Below, in pieces: positions 34,615-42,613 of a DNA stretch of 52,857 bases. Positions within the stretch are counted from its first letter, which is position 1. Every line of letters begins with the position of its first letter. The stretch is from Lachnospiraceae bacterium (lineage in GTDB: Bacteria; Bacillota; Clostridia; Lachnospirales; Lachnospiraceae). The position numbers and the translations under genes are program-made. The stretch is taken from positions 1 to 52,857 of the forward strand of contig CAJTCL010000019.1 in NCBI GenBank assembly GCA_910575005.1, given 5' to 3'. The notes beneath the pieces are model-generated. The model was given only the letters and a program-made list of their open reading frames with translations. It had not been told where the DNA came from and searched no databases.

Positions 34615-36426
34615 TTATTCTTTTCCATCTCCCTGTTTTCGGGCAAATTTCGACATAAATATTTCCCGGGAAGATTGATAAAATGCTTTCCCACAAAACG
34701 TCATGGACAACGCTTTATCCTCCGGGCATTTATCAATACATTCGCCGCACATCAGGCAGTCAACTGTCTGAACATTTACCTTATCATCGCGCATCTTTTT
34801 GCGCATAAAGGGATACCCGGAGGGTGTTACTTCTCCCCGTTCCGTATAGATACTTTTAATCCTCATGGGGCATGCATTGTAGCAGGCTCCGCATTCCATA
34901 CAGGATGTGCAGTCTTTTTTCAGCTTGAACAAATTCAACTTATAGAACATGCCCAGCAAATATCCCATCGGGCACATCAGACACCAGAACCGTTTGATAA
35001 AGAAACTGCCTGCCAGCAGGGGAACCGCAAGGAACCCTCCCAAAGCATAATTCACCCACCAGCCGCCCATAGCAGTAGAAAACACTTTATTCGGGCAGAT
35101 GTCACAGAAATCGCCGCCGACAAATACAAACCCCAAAAACAGGATAATCCAAATCCATTTCAAAGGCTGGATCACCTGATTCATACGGTCAGTTACTGGG
35201 ATTGGCCGGATATGCAGCGACCTGCGAAGCTGGTCGAATAAATCCTGGATAAATCCCAACGGACACATAAAACCGCATAGGATACGCCCTCCGAATACAA
35301 GGAAAAGAACAAGCGTAGCCAAAAACACCACAACATACTCCCAGTTACGCATGAACAGGACAGGCAGATGCGTGAGATAGTAGCAGCTGGATTCTATGGG
35401 CTGATCCAGATTGAACGGGCAGCTAAAGGTAGGAACTGCCACCTGATTGAAAAGCTGCCCCTGCCCCAGCAGCTTCCCGGAATACGTCCATAAGAAAAAA
35501 CCGAAAATCAAAAATAACCAGCGTATCAATAAAAATTTGGAATTTCCTTTCACTTCCTTGTTTCCTATATCAAATCCAGGCCTTTGTCTGGAGTAGACCG
35601 CATAGGCAGGATCTTTCCTTGCAAAATATTCCCGTACAAAATATACAATCAGGATGCTTACTGCTGTCAAAAGCAATATGATAAGCAATGGAATCTGCGC
35701 CCGGAAAAAATGCTCATTAAAATAAGCATAATCTTCTACTGCATAATACATCCGGTAGACATTCTGCCCGTCTGGGGAATAGCGGACGGTAAAACCCTCG
35801 CGGATATTCCGGATTGGAAGGCCGTCAATCCATCCATGCTGCTCTGTCGTATATACTTTCTGTCCGCCGTCTGCCTCAGTCACAGTAACCTGCCCTCCCA
35901 CTAACGGCTCTCCCTGATAAAAAACCTGTATGACTTTCCGTTCTTCAAATGCCAGTTCAAAAGGGATTTCCTGCAGATGAAAGGCTCTGGGAGTCAGTTC
36001 ATATGTATGGGCGCCAAAATCGGCACGGGCAAAATCATAGACGTTTTCCATCCTGCCATCACCGTCCAAATCCAGTTCCCTTACCGGCGCGGCAGCTACC
36101 ACATACCCAATCAAATCCTCCCTGATCGGGGATAAATCCTCAGCAGAAACCGGAACAGCTTTTTCTTCCGTTTTGGCATAAATCATAAGCATATCGGCGC
36201 TTATCCCCTCTGAAACCCCATACTGCACTTCCCGGTCAGAACCATAGGTAAACCAGACCGAAGAATCTGCCTGCATGGGCCGCTTTTGATCTGTTTCCTT
36301 ATATTCATAATCAGACGGCATCATATGAAAATCATATAATACAAAGTCCTTTGCAAAAAAAGCTGCAGCCGTCAGCAAAATGCAGATGAAATAAACCAGG
36401 GCAGTCCCTATCTTTCTTTTTTTCAT
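34615..36426 (-). CDS. Membrane polyferredoxin (NapH/NosR-like) with external domain
   Basis: The 603-residue protein has an N-terminal helix (8-27), an external domain of about 220 residues, a helix near 250-270 and then a four-to-five-helix NapH-like core with CGFMCPLGFIQDLFDQL, CDICP and CLMCPMGYLLGMF motifs. Two cytoplasmic 4Fe-4S motifs follow, CTSCMECGACYNACPM and CLMCGECIDKCPE. It is likely to carry electrons between the membrane and the HgdB-like enzymes. The two clusters are separated by an unusually long linker that contains repeat copy 3 (TPSGYPFMRKKMRDDK). Start overlaps the upstream stop by 4 bp (ATGA). Confidence 0.85.
   Translation of the reverse strand: MKKRKIGTALVYFICILLTAAAFFAKDFVLYDFHMMPSDYEYKETDQKRPMQADSSVWFTYGSDREVQYGVSEGISADMLMIYAKTEEKAVPVSAEDLSPIREDLIGYVVAAAPVRELDLDGDGRMENVYDFARADFGAHTYELTPRAFHLQEIPFELAFEERKVIQVFYQGEPLVGGQVTVTEADGGQKVYTTEQHGWIDGLPIRNIREGFTVRYSPDGQNVYRMYYAVEDYAYFNEHFFRAQIPLLIILLLTAVSILIVYFVREYFARKDPAYAVYSRQRPGFDIGNKEVKGNSKFLLIRWLFLIFGFFLWTYSGKLLGQGQLFNQVAVPTFSCPFNLDQPIESSCYYLTHLPVLFMRNWEYVVVFLATLVLFLVFGGRILCGFMCPLGFIQDLFDQLRRSLHIRPIPVTDRMNQVIQPLKWIWIILFLGFVFVGGDFCDICPNKVFSTAMGGWWVNYALGGFLAVPLLAGSFFIKRFWCLMCPMGYLLGMFYKLNLFKLKKDCTSCMECGACYNACPMRIKSIYTERGEVTPSGYPFMRKKMRDDKVNVQTVDCLMCGECIDKCPEDKALSMTFCGKAFYQSSREIFMSKFARKQGDGKE
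34775..34828 (-). repeat. Double-hairpin repeat copy 3
   Basis: Operon strand ACACCC-N3-GGGT, TATCCCTTTATGCGCA, GCGC-N8-GCGC, GATAAGGTAAA. It lies in frame inside the polyferredoxin gene between the two ferredoxin-type motifs. Confidence 0.8.
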
Positions 36427-37688
36427 ATCGCCAATGCTTCCTTTCCGTATTTTTTCTGCTGTAATACTTCCGAAAACGCTTCCAGCCGGATACGGAGCTG
36501 CTCCACATCCTGATAATTGTAATCTGTTTCCAGCCGGAACACGGGAACATCCATTTTTTCAAAAGTTTCCTCCAAACGCCCTAATTCAAAGTCATATTCG
36601 ATCTGCCCTTTCAGGACATGGTAGACAATCCCTTCGACTCTTTGCTCCGAAACCATCTTTACGGCCAGCTTATACAGTGAATCGTTACTCACATAAGCAG
36701 GGGAAACATCCCTGGAATAAAATGTATCCCAAGAATCACCCTCCAGGTCCCAGGCAGCCTGTATCTGCAGCGTTGTATAATCGGCCTGTGAACAGATTTC
36801 CATTCCTGCTTCTTCTATTAAAAAAGGAATTTTATAATTAGGAAAATAAACTGGCGAGCCAAGCAGAAGAACCCTGCTCTTTCCAATGCTTTTGTGATGC
36901 CTGCCGGAAGCTTCTTTCTGTAACCGTGCAGTCAGACATTGTAACTGGCTGTACCATTCTGAAAAATTGTCCATGCAGTAATAACTGCCCAGGATAAACA
37001 TCCTGCTGCTCCCATTTAAAATGCCTTCGGATACTTGCATAAACTCATGTATTTTCCGATTTGCCTGCCTAATTTGTTCCCTGGATTTTTCCAATGCACG
37101 TTCCATCAATGGCTTTTTCAGATGACGGGAAACCGCAGACCTGCAGGCTTCATACTGGCGGTTCCATTCCTCCATAGAATCCTTATTTTTCACTGGCGGA
37201 AAATGAAACGTATGCACCTTTAGCCCCATTGTTTTTAAGATATACGCAAGCTTTCTCGAACTATCATTCACCAGCGGAATTAAAATCAGAGCGTGTTTTG
37301 CAAATCCTGATTTCAAATATCCAAGCCCTGATCTGCTGACTGGATCCGTATCCCTTGGCACAATATCATCTGCCCACATAGAACTCGACCTGCTGCCTCC
37401 CAAAATCCAGTATGGCATGATTCCCGATGCAAAAACCAGTTCCTCCGGGATATTGGAACCAAGCACAATGATTTTCGGGCTGTCCGCTTCAAAATCTGCA
37501 AGATAATGATCCCTTACCGTTTTTATAAAAAATACAAGTTCTTTATAAGCAGGCATTGTTTTTACAACTTTTTGCAGCGTATCCATAATCTCCTTACGAT
37601 AGTGCGGATCTTTACACATAGAGGGATACCTGCTGGGTATTTCTTTTTTAAATATATCTGCTCCCGTTTCACCAACAAATTTATACAT
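36423..37688 (-). CDS. HgdB-like paralogue lacking cluster cysteines
   Basis: The 421-residue protein aligns along its length with the HgdB-like protein at 33251 (shared EELVFASGIMP/AELVYAAGALP, IPFLIEEAG, GIVYHVLKG, ETDYNYQDVEQLRIRLEAF). All family cysteine positions are changed: DACPLVK becomes DTDPVSR, TCDCKKK becomes NDSSRKL, ETCMGER becomes DYTTLQI, CTCP becomes DVSPA and RGCLVY becomes KGQIEY. It therefore should not hold the usual cluster and may be a structural or regulatory partner. GGAGG precedes the ATG; repeat copy 4 encodes residues 16-33 (IPSRYPSMCKDPHYRK). It heads Operon A. Confidence 0.85.
   Translation of the reverse strand: MYKFVGETGADIFKKEIPSRYPSMCKDPHYRKEIMDTLQKVVKTMPAYKELVFFIKTVRDHYLADFEADSPKIIVLGSNIPEELVFASGIMPYWILGGSRSSSMWADDIVPRDTDPVSRSGLGYLKSGFAKHALILIPLVNDSSRKLAYILKTMGLKVHTFHFPPVKNKDSMEEWNRQYEACRSAVSRHLKKPLMERALEKSREQIRQANRKIHEFMQVSEGILNGSSRMFILGSYYCMDNFSEWYSQLQCLTARLQKEASGRHHKSIGKSRVLLLGSPVYFPNYKIPFLIEEAGMEICSQADYTTLQIQAAWDLEGDSWDTFYSRDVSPAYVSNDSLYKLAVKMVSEQRVEGIVYHVLKGQIEYDFELGRLEETFEKMDVPVFRLETDYNYQDVEQLRIRLEAFSEVLQQKKYGKEALAI
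37591..37641 (-). repeat. Double-hairpin repeat copy 4
   Basis: Operon strand ATACC-N5-GGTAT, TATCCCTCTATGTGTA, a GTGT/GCAC stem, then TCGTAAGGAG. It is the most diverged copy and lies in frame at the N-terminus of the cysteine-less HgdB-like protein. Confidence 0.7.
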
Positions 37689-37711
37689 ATTGAATTACCT
37701 CCGTTTCTTCC

Positions 37712-37740
37712 ATTATAAAACCCCTGCAGTAAAATATCAA
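37712..37740 (-). promoter_or_regulatory. Promoter of Operon A
   Basis: Minus strand TTGATA (37735-37740), 17 bp, TATAAT (37712-37717). The first start codon is 24 bp beyond the -10. Confidence 0.85.
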
Positions 37741-37762
37741 ATATATATAAAGAATGCTTTTT

Positions 37763-37779
37763 CATACTTGAAAGGTATG
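37763..37779. promoter_or_regulatory. LysR-type box between lysR and Operon A
   Basis: CATAC-N7-GTATG, a perfect T-N11-A palindrome. Its ATAC core is 23 bp from the Operon A -35 (about -60 from the start point), a usual LysR recognition position, and it overlaps the -35 of the lysR promoter, which suits autorepression. Confidence 0.75.
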
Positions 37780-37796
37780 TAATTTCCTGATATAAT
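37768..37796 (+). promoter_or_regulatory. Promoter of the lysR gene
   Basis: TTGAAA (37768-37773), 17 bp, TATAAT (37791-37796). The -35 is inside the LysR box. Confidence 0.8.
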
Positions 37797-37852
37797 CTAT
37801 CATGTTGCTAAAATTCCATACTTCAAAAATAACGCACAGGAGGAGCCTGCAT

Positions 37853-38749
37853 ATGGATATTCGGGTATTACAATATTTTCTTGCGGTTGCAAGGGAAGAA
37901 AGCATAACAAGGGCGGCGGAGACACTCCGCATGACACAGCCGCCCCTTTCCAGGCAGTTAAAAGACCTGGAAGAAGAATTGGGCAAACAGCTTTTGATTC
38001 GCGGAAGTAAAAAAGTCACATTGACGGAAGATGGGATGCTGCTGCGAAAACGGGCAGAAGAATTGATTGACCTTATGGAAAAAACGAAAGCGGAACTGGC
38101 ATCTTCTAATGAAAACATAAACGGTGACGTCTATATCGGATGCGGGGAAACAGATGGCGTCTCCCTTTTTGCGGAAGCTGCCCATAACCTGCAGGAGAAA
38201 CACCCCCTGATCCATTACCACATTTACAGCGGCGACGCCAACCGCGTCATAGAAAGGCTGGATAAAGGGCTGATTGATTTTGGGCTGTTCGTCGGCTCTA
38301 TTGATGTCACAAAATATGATTATATCAAACTTCCCATGAAAGATACCTGGGGTGTCCTGATGCAAAAAGACAGCCCGATGGCAGGCAAAGACACCATTAC
38401 GGCAGAAGACCTGTGGGATAAGCCGTTGATCGTGTCCCACCAGGCTTCAGGCAACAGCGAGGTAATATCCTGGCTGAAAACAGATATATCCAGACTCAAT
38501 ATCGTCGCTACCTATGACCTGATTTATAATGCGGCGAAGTTTGTAGAAAGAGGCTTCGGATATGTGATTGCACTGGACAAGATCATCAATACCACCGGCA
38601 GCAGTAATCTCTGTTTTAAGCCTCTTTATCCAACTTTAGAAGCAGAACTTTGTATTGCATGGAAAAAGTATCAGGTTCTTTCAAGAGCCTCTGCCACATT
38701 TCTACAACAACTGCAAAAAGAACTTGAAACCAATACTAATTTTCAATGA
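37853..38749 (+). CDS. LysR-family regulator of the redox operons
   Basis: The 298-residue protein has a LysR winged helix at 1-60 (MDIRVLQYFLAVAREESITR, AAETLRMTQPPLSRQLKDLE) and a two-lobed co-inducer domain (about 90-295). The ATG at 37853 has AGGAGG in front. It is transcribed away from Operon A across a shared LysR box, and an identical-spaced box stands before Operon B. It most likely activates both in response to an unknown small molecule. Confidence 0.92.
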   Translation: MDIRVLQYFLAVAREESITRAAETLRMTQPPLSRQLKDLEEELGKQLLIRGSKKVTLTEDGMLLRKRAEELIDLMEKTKAELASSNENINGDVYIGCGETDGVSLFAEAAHNLQEKHPLIHYHIYSGDANRVIERLDKGLIDFGLFVGSIDVTKYDYIKLPMKDTWGVLMQKDSPMAGKDTITAEDLWDKPLIVSHQASGNSEVISWLKTDISRLNIVATYDLIYNAAKFVERGFGYVIALDKIINTTGSSNLCFKPLYPTLEAELCIAWKKYQVLSRASATFLQQLQKELETNTNFQ

Positions 38750-38794
38750 GCCAGATAGTTATGCGCTGAGAAATTTAAAAACATAGGCCTCCAT

Positions 38795-38838
38795 GAAAGA
38801 AACAGTGCCCCACAAAGAGCACTGTTCCTTTCATTTTG
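38795..38838 (+). terminator. Terminator of lysR
   Basis: GAAAG-A-AACAGTGC pairs with GCACTGTT-C-CTTTC around ten bases, followed by ATTTT. Confidence 0.85.
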
Positions 38839-38843
38839 CTGCG

Positions 38844-39275
38844 ATCTGCTACTGTATAATAAATTTTTCAAGAAAGGGCATTGTATTTCCCCCGAAATTT
38901 TGATGAAGTTCAACAGTGTTTGCTTCCATGCCGTATTTAAATCCCAAAATCATACATTTCCCTCATGCCCATTCAGATAAAATTCTCCCCGTCAAATATG
39001 GTTATCTTATCCGTTTTACCGTTGAACTCAATGGAAATGCCAAGCCGTTCTCCCTGCTCCATGCCGGCATAGTCTGCGGCTCCATGCGTTTCCCAAACCT
39101 CCCCAAAACCATATTTTTGGATATATATATAGCATTATGGTTTAGGCGCATACCATCAAAGTTCTCTTTCAAAGCCTCCTATCGCCTTTTTACACGCAAT
39201 GTTCAGGTTGTGGGAAACCCTGCATAACTCCTGTTCCCCATGCTCTGCGGTATAGCCCGACATGTGCGGATAACC
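38844..39275 (-). pseudogene. Decayed DUF3849/DUF4316-type element protein
   Basis: Minus-strand frames read SGYTAEHGEQELCRVSHNLN with IACKKAIGGFE, a DUF3849-like motif, then DYAGMEQGERLGISIEFNGK and TDKITIFDGE, matching the protein relic at 42821-43865, and finally a 130-bp segment (38844-38975) that is also repeated at 42610-42750. Stops and frame changes separate the pieces. This is debris of a Tn1549-type conjugative element. Confidence 0.6.
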
Positions 39276-39276
39276 A

Positions 39277-40074
39277 CTATTCTTCCTCTGTTTCAAAATA
39301 CTCCAACAAACAGAAATACAGTTCCTCTGGACGCTCTGGCAGATAATCATCATAACTGCTCATGTCCTGCGTTGTATGGTTCGTGTACTCCACCCGCACA
39401 CGCCACGATGGTCTTCCCTCCGGCTCTTTTTCCTGAAACACCCCATTCTCACCCGGCTCAAATCCATCAAATATTTCCCCTGCAAGAAAATCATCTGAAA
39501 AAGTGTCCTCGTCCGTCATAAGGGAATAGTTCTGTCCCCACATAAACACTTCAAGCGTATGAACAATATAGCGTACTAGTTTCGCCATCTGCCCGCTTTC
39601 CAACGTAATGGACTGCTCCATGCTGTCTGCATGAAAGTCTGTCATAGAAAGGACGCGGCTTTTCCGGCCAAGCATAAACTGTCGGTCAGCCGGTTCCATA
39701 TCGCCGTACCCATCGTAAACTTCCGTATGCACTTCAAAAGACAATGTATTGATCATGAGCTGTTTTTTCATGGCATTGCGCTCTGCATAAGGAAAATGTG
39801 CGCCGTAAATTTCTCGCGCCATATCTGCAACTTCCAGACGTTTGTCATGCATCTTATTTTCCAGCCACTTCTTCTCATTATCGGAAAGACGGCGCATAGG
39901 GAGATTCATCATCCGGTTTATATCCATTGCAGCCGCTTTTTCAGCGGCGCTTAAACGGGAACAGGATTTGCAGATATGGGCGGCGTGTCCTTTCCCGGAA
40001 AACTTCTCATTTGCTTTATACTCCCCGCATATTTTACAGTAATGCCCATGCGGGCGGTTTTTCCTCTTTGGCAT
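39277..40074 (-). CDS. Hypothetical protein with N-terminal zinc knuckle
   Basis: The 265-residue protein starts MPKRKNRPHGHYCKICGEYK and has CKSC about 20 residues on, giving a CxxC...CxxC zinc site like that of HNH-type or recruitment domains, but no nuclease His-Asn residues follow. The remainder is charged, with strongly acidic stretches toward the end (FDGFEPGENG, YFETEEE). GGAGG precedes the ATG. It lies among conjugative-element debris. I cannot name the family. Confidence 0.65.
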   Translation of the reverse strand: MPKRKNRPHGHYCKICGEYKANEKFSGKGHAAHICKSCSRLSAAEKAAAMDINRMMNLPMRRLSDNEKKWLENKMHDKRLEVADMAREIYGAHFPYAERNAMKKQLMINTLSFEVHTEVYDGYGDMEPADRQFMLGRKSRVLSMTDFHADSMEQSITLESGQMAKLVRYIVHTLEVFMWGQNYSLMTDEDTFSDDFLAGEIFDGFEPGENGVFQEKEPEGRPSWRVRVEYTNHTTQDMSSYDDYLPERPEELYFCLLEYFETEEE

Positions 40075-40267
40075 ACAGTTCCTCCATTTCTGCTATTATT
40101 ATACTGTGTGTTGTAAAAATCTGCAATCGTGGCAATAAAAAACAGTAAATGCGTTTCCAATAAGGAAACTGCACTCACTGCTTTTTCCACTTTATCACTT
40201 CGTTTCTTATCCCTGTTTTCTGCTTCAGACAGGGTAGACAATCCAATCGGTTTGCATAGTCTAACCC

Positions 40268-41236
40268 TTACTTATTTTTCTCAATATCCTGCCAATTGGC
40301 GTTGTTTAGAATTTCTGCATTTTCGCCTATAAGCGCTTTACCGGCTTCTTCATCTCCCTGTAACTGGTACAGCATCCACGCCGTCATATATCCGTCGGTC
40401 TTCATCTGCATTTCCTCATGCTTTGCTCCTGTAACCCTTGCACGAAGCTTAAATACATTGTCTGACATAGCATTGTAATTCTCAACCAAAGATGAAAGCG
40501 GAGCAACACCAAGCCACTCTTTGGTTGCGTCCGTTGCACCAGTATCATCAGAATTTCCAGTAGCAGCAGTCATAAACCACGGAATTGACACTTTAGAGGC
40601 ATCATATCCTCCCCACATCTGTGCAAGGTAGGAATGAGCTGCACTACCCGTAAAAATTGTTTTATACAGACCGCTGTTCTCACATTCAGTTACTGCTCTA
40701 ATCGCACCTGCACCGCCTTGTGAATATCCGGCAATTCCAATATTTTGGGTATCAATTTTTTCATAAAACAAGCTGTCGGAATTTTGATTTTGCTCCAACA
40801 TATAATCCAAAGTTTGTGAGGTTGATATTCCTATTCCCGACTGTCTGTCATCATTGCCAACAACAATAAATCCCCACGAAGCAAGCCTTTCAAAATAAGC
40901 TTCATAGTTCAATGCAGCTGTATTACTGCCGTTTACAACAACTACCATTGGATAATTATCTTGACTATTCTTCATTTCAGATGGATACCAAATACTGATA
41001 TTCCCTATCGTCTTATCCTCGGATTTAACTGTCTCGTTGGATACTTCATAAATTCCAAGCTCTGCATACTTTTTCTCTAATTCCGGATCAGACTGGAACT
41101 GCTTGTAGTAATCCTTCTCCAGCCAAGATTTTTGAGAATGAATGTAGTTTTTAATCAGCAGGAATCCCACTATAAGGACGATTAAAATGATAATCACTAA
41201 AATCACAAGTCCCACTATTTTCAAGACTTTTTTCAT
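40268..41236 (-). CDS. Membrane-anchored alpha/beta hydrolase
   Basis: The 322-residue protein has an N-terminal membrane helix (IVGLVILVIIILIVLIVGFL) and an external dienelactone-hydrolase-like domain: oxyanion region PMVVVVNGSNT, nucleophile elbow GYSQGGAGA, and a late His (AKHEEM). The ATG at 41236 (GGAAGAAG upstream) is preferred to an ATG 60 bases earlier. It is divergent from a TetR gene with a shared operator, so it is probably the regulator's target. The substrate is unknown. Confidence 0.85.
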   Translation of the reverse strand: MKKVLKIVGLVILVIIILIVLIVGFLLIKNYIHSQKSWLEKDYYKQFQSDPELEKKYAELGIYEVSNETVKSEDKTIGNISIWYPSEMKNSQDNYPMVVVVNGSNTAALNYEAYFERLASWGFIVVGNDDRQSGIGISTSQTLDYMLEQNQNSDSLFYEKIDTQNIGIAGYSQGGAGAIRAVTECENSGLYKTIFTGSAAHSYLAQMWGGYDASKVSIPWFMTAATGNSDDTGATDATKEWLGVAPLSSLVENYNAMSDNVFKLRARVTGAKHEEMQMKTDGYMTAWMLYQLQGDEEAGKALIGENAEILNNANWQDIEKNK

Positions 41237-41289
41237 AAATAAATCTTCTTCCGCTTGACAGAATAATCTGTTTTCGATATAATAATTTC

Positions 41290-41322
41290 GGAACAAATGT
41301 CACAATATAATACACTTGTTCC
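41290..41322. promoter_or_regulatory. TetR operator between hydrolase and tetR
   Basis: GGAACAAATGT (41290-41300) and ACACTTGTTCC (41312-41322) pair at ten of eleven positions around an 11-bp spacer. A perfect TATAAT for the rightward gene lies at about 41336-41341. Confidence 0.7.
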
Positions 41323-41428
41323 AATCAAGCTATATTATAATGACGGTTGCATTGAGTGTCAATGCGAATCAGTAAAAATGGTACTGCCATCACGCTATGC
41401 GGTACAAAAAGGGGGATTTTGTTCCTTT

Positions 41429-41938
41429 ATGAAGAAAAATCAAACAGCATTTATGAAACTATGCCTTGCAGACGCACTAATCAAACTAATGAAAACCCAA
41501 AACTTTGATACAATCAATGTAAACTCGATTTGCAGGGAAGCCGACATCGGCAGAACTACCTTTTACAGATATTTTGAAAACAAAAACAGCAAAGAGGAAA
41601 TGCTTCTTTTCAAGATAAAATACGAGTGGGAGCAGTATTCTGATAAGCATGAAAGCGATGAACAGGGAAAGAAAGCTGATTTGACAGAATTCATATATGA
41701 TAATAGGCATCTGTTTTCAATGCTCTATCACAATCATCTTATTTCTGTCATTATGCGTGCGCTTGAGGATTTGATACCTTCGGGAGAAACATACGATAAG
41801 CAAGCCTCGTACCTTATGTCTTTTTTTATCTATGGATACTTCGGAATCATCTATCAATGGATAAAATATGGTTTTGATGAAACGCCCGAACAGATACAAA
41901 AGCATATTAATAACACTATCACCTCCGGATTAAATTAA
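41429..41938 (+). CDS. TetR-family repressor
   Basis: The 169-residue protein has the TetR helix-turn-helix at about 10-55 (ALIKLMKTQNFDTINVNSIC, ADIGRTTFYRYFENK) and a helical ligand domain. The ATG at 41429 has GGGGGA 10-15 bases before it; the frame is open to 41297 but begins inside the operator there. It probably represses itself and the divergent hydrolase. Confidence 0.87.
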   Translation: MKKNQTAFMKLCLADALIKLMKTQNFDTINVNSICREADIGRTTFYRYFENKNSKEEMLLFKIKYEWEQYSDKHESDEQGKKADLTEFIYDNRHLFSMLYHNHLISVIMRALEDLIPSGETYDKQASYLMSFFIYGYFGIIYQWIKYGFDETPEQIQKHINNTITSGLN

Positions 41939-42180
41939 AATCATCATAATTGTCTATATCCCCCCTTCCGCTGATTGTCAGTTTATATCCTTCCTCCATA
42001 CTTTCCAATTTCCACGTCAGATTTTCGCCACTAGTTCCCGGCATCGGGTAAACCTCTGCAGATGCAGTACACGGAAACAGTATCCAAATCTGCCACTCTA
42101 TGCCACATACCTGAACCTGAAATACAGCTCTCCGCCTGATTCTTTCTTCTGGCAGGTATGCCGCCTGCCACTGGCGCTAA
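41919..42180 (-). pseudogene. Fragment of a BspA-like leucine-rich surface protein
   Basis: The minus-strand frame reads ASAEVYPMPGTSGENLTWKL and EEGYKLTISGRGDIDNYDDF, the typical opening of BspA/leucine-rich-repeat surface proteins (SGxCGxNLTW...LTISGxG). It ends abruptly at the tetR gene, so only an N-terminal relic remains. Confidence 0.5.
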
Positions 42181-42388
42181 TTTGTACTGTTTTTTAAATA
42201 TGGTTAATGTTTGATGACGAGGTTAGTGAAGAAGGCTTTTATATCTTCTGGTCCATATCGTCTTTTCGTCGTTCTCATACAAAGGTTTGTCTGACGTATG
42301 TTCGGTCAACCTTCGTTCTTTTTTGTTATTCTAAAAATTGCAATTTCCTATAAAGCAAAATTTGAGCGCATAGATAGATCAATCAATT
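42181..42388. other. Gene-free stretch with short relic
   Basis: On the minus strand a short frame reads YGPEDIKAFFTNLVIKH before a stop near 42205, looking like a protein C-terminus I cannot identify. Otherwise nothing is visible. Confidence 0.3.
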
Positions 42389-42398
42389 CTATACGCTC
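42364..42398. terminator. Hairpin, terminator-like without strong T-run
   Basis: GAGCGCATAGA and TCTATACGCTC pair at ten of eleven positions. It follows the small leftward transcript predicted below. Confidence 0.4.
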
Positions 42399-42547
42399 TG
42401 ACGTTGTTTAATTATTATGTTATATAGGATTTGACCCTCAATGATGACCTCCGCCATGACCAGACTGATGATGATCTCCACCATTTCCTCCATGCCGCCT
42501 GATACCATCGCAATAGCCAATAAAACTTTTTTCTTTCCCATCCTCAT
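42389..42547 (-). CDS. Possible small gene of uncertain frame
   Basis: A good promoter (42586-42613) and an AGGAGG site lead into ATG 42547/42541. That frame gives about 50 hydrophobic residues beginning MGKKKVLLAIAMVSGGMEEM. A second frame over the same DNA ends in a striking His/Gly-rich tail, GGDHHQSGHGGGHH, at 42438 but has no proper start codon after the promoter. One of the two may be real, or a frameshift joins them. Confidence 0.3.
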   Translation of the reverse strand: MRMGKKKVLLAIAMVSGGMEEMVEIIISLVMAEVIIEGQILYNIIIKQRQSV

Positions 42548-42585
42548 CCTCCTCTTTTCTGAACAATTTTTTAAAGTATAAGAAC

Positions 42586-42613
42586 ATTATACATGACAAT
42601 TTTTCTAAATCAA
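42586..42613 (-). promoter_or_regulatory. Promoter of the small leftward transcript
   Basis: TTGATT (42608-42613), 16 bp, TATAAT (42586-42591) on the minus strand. Confidence 0.6.
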
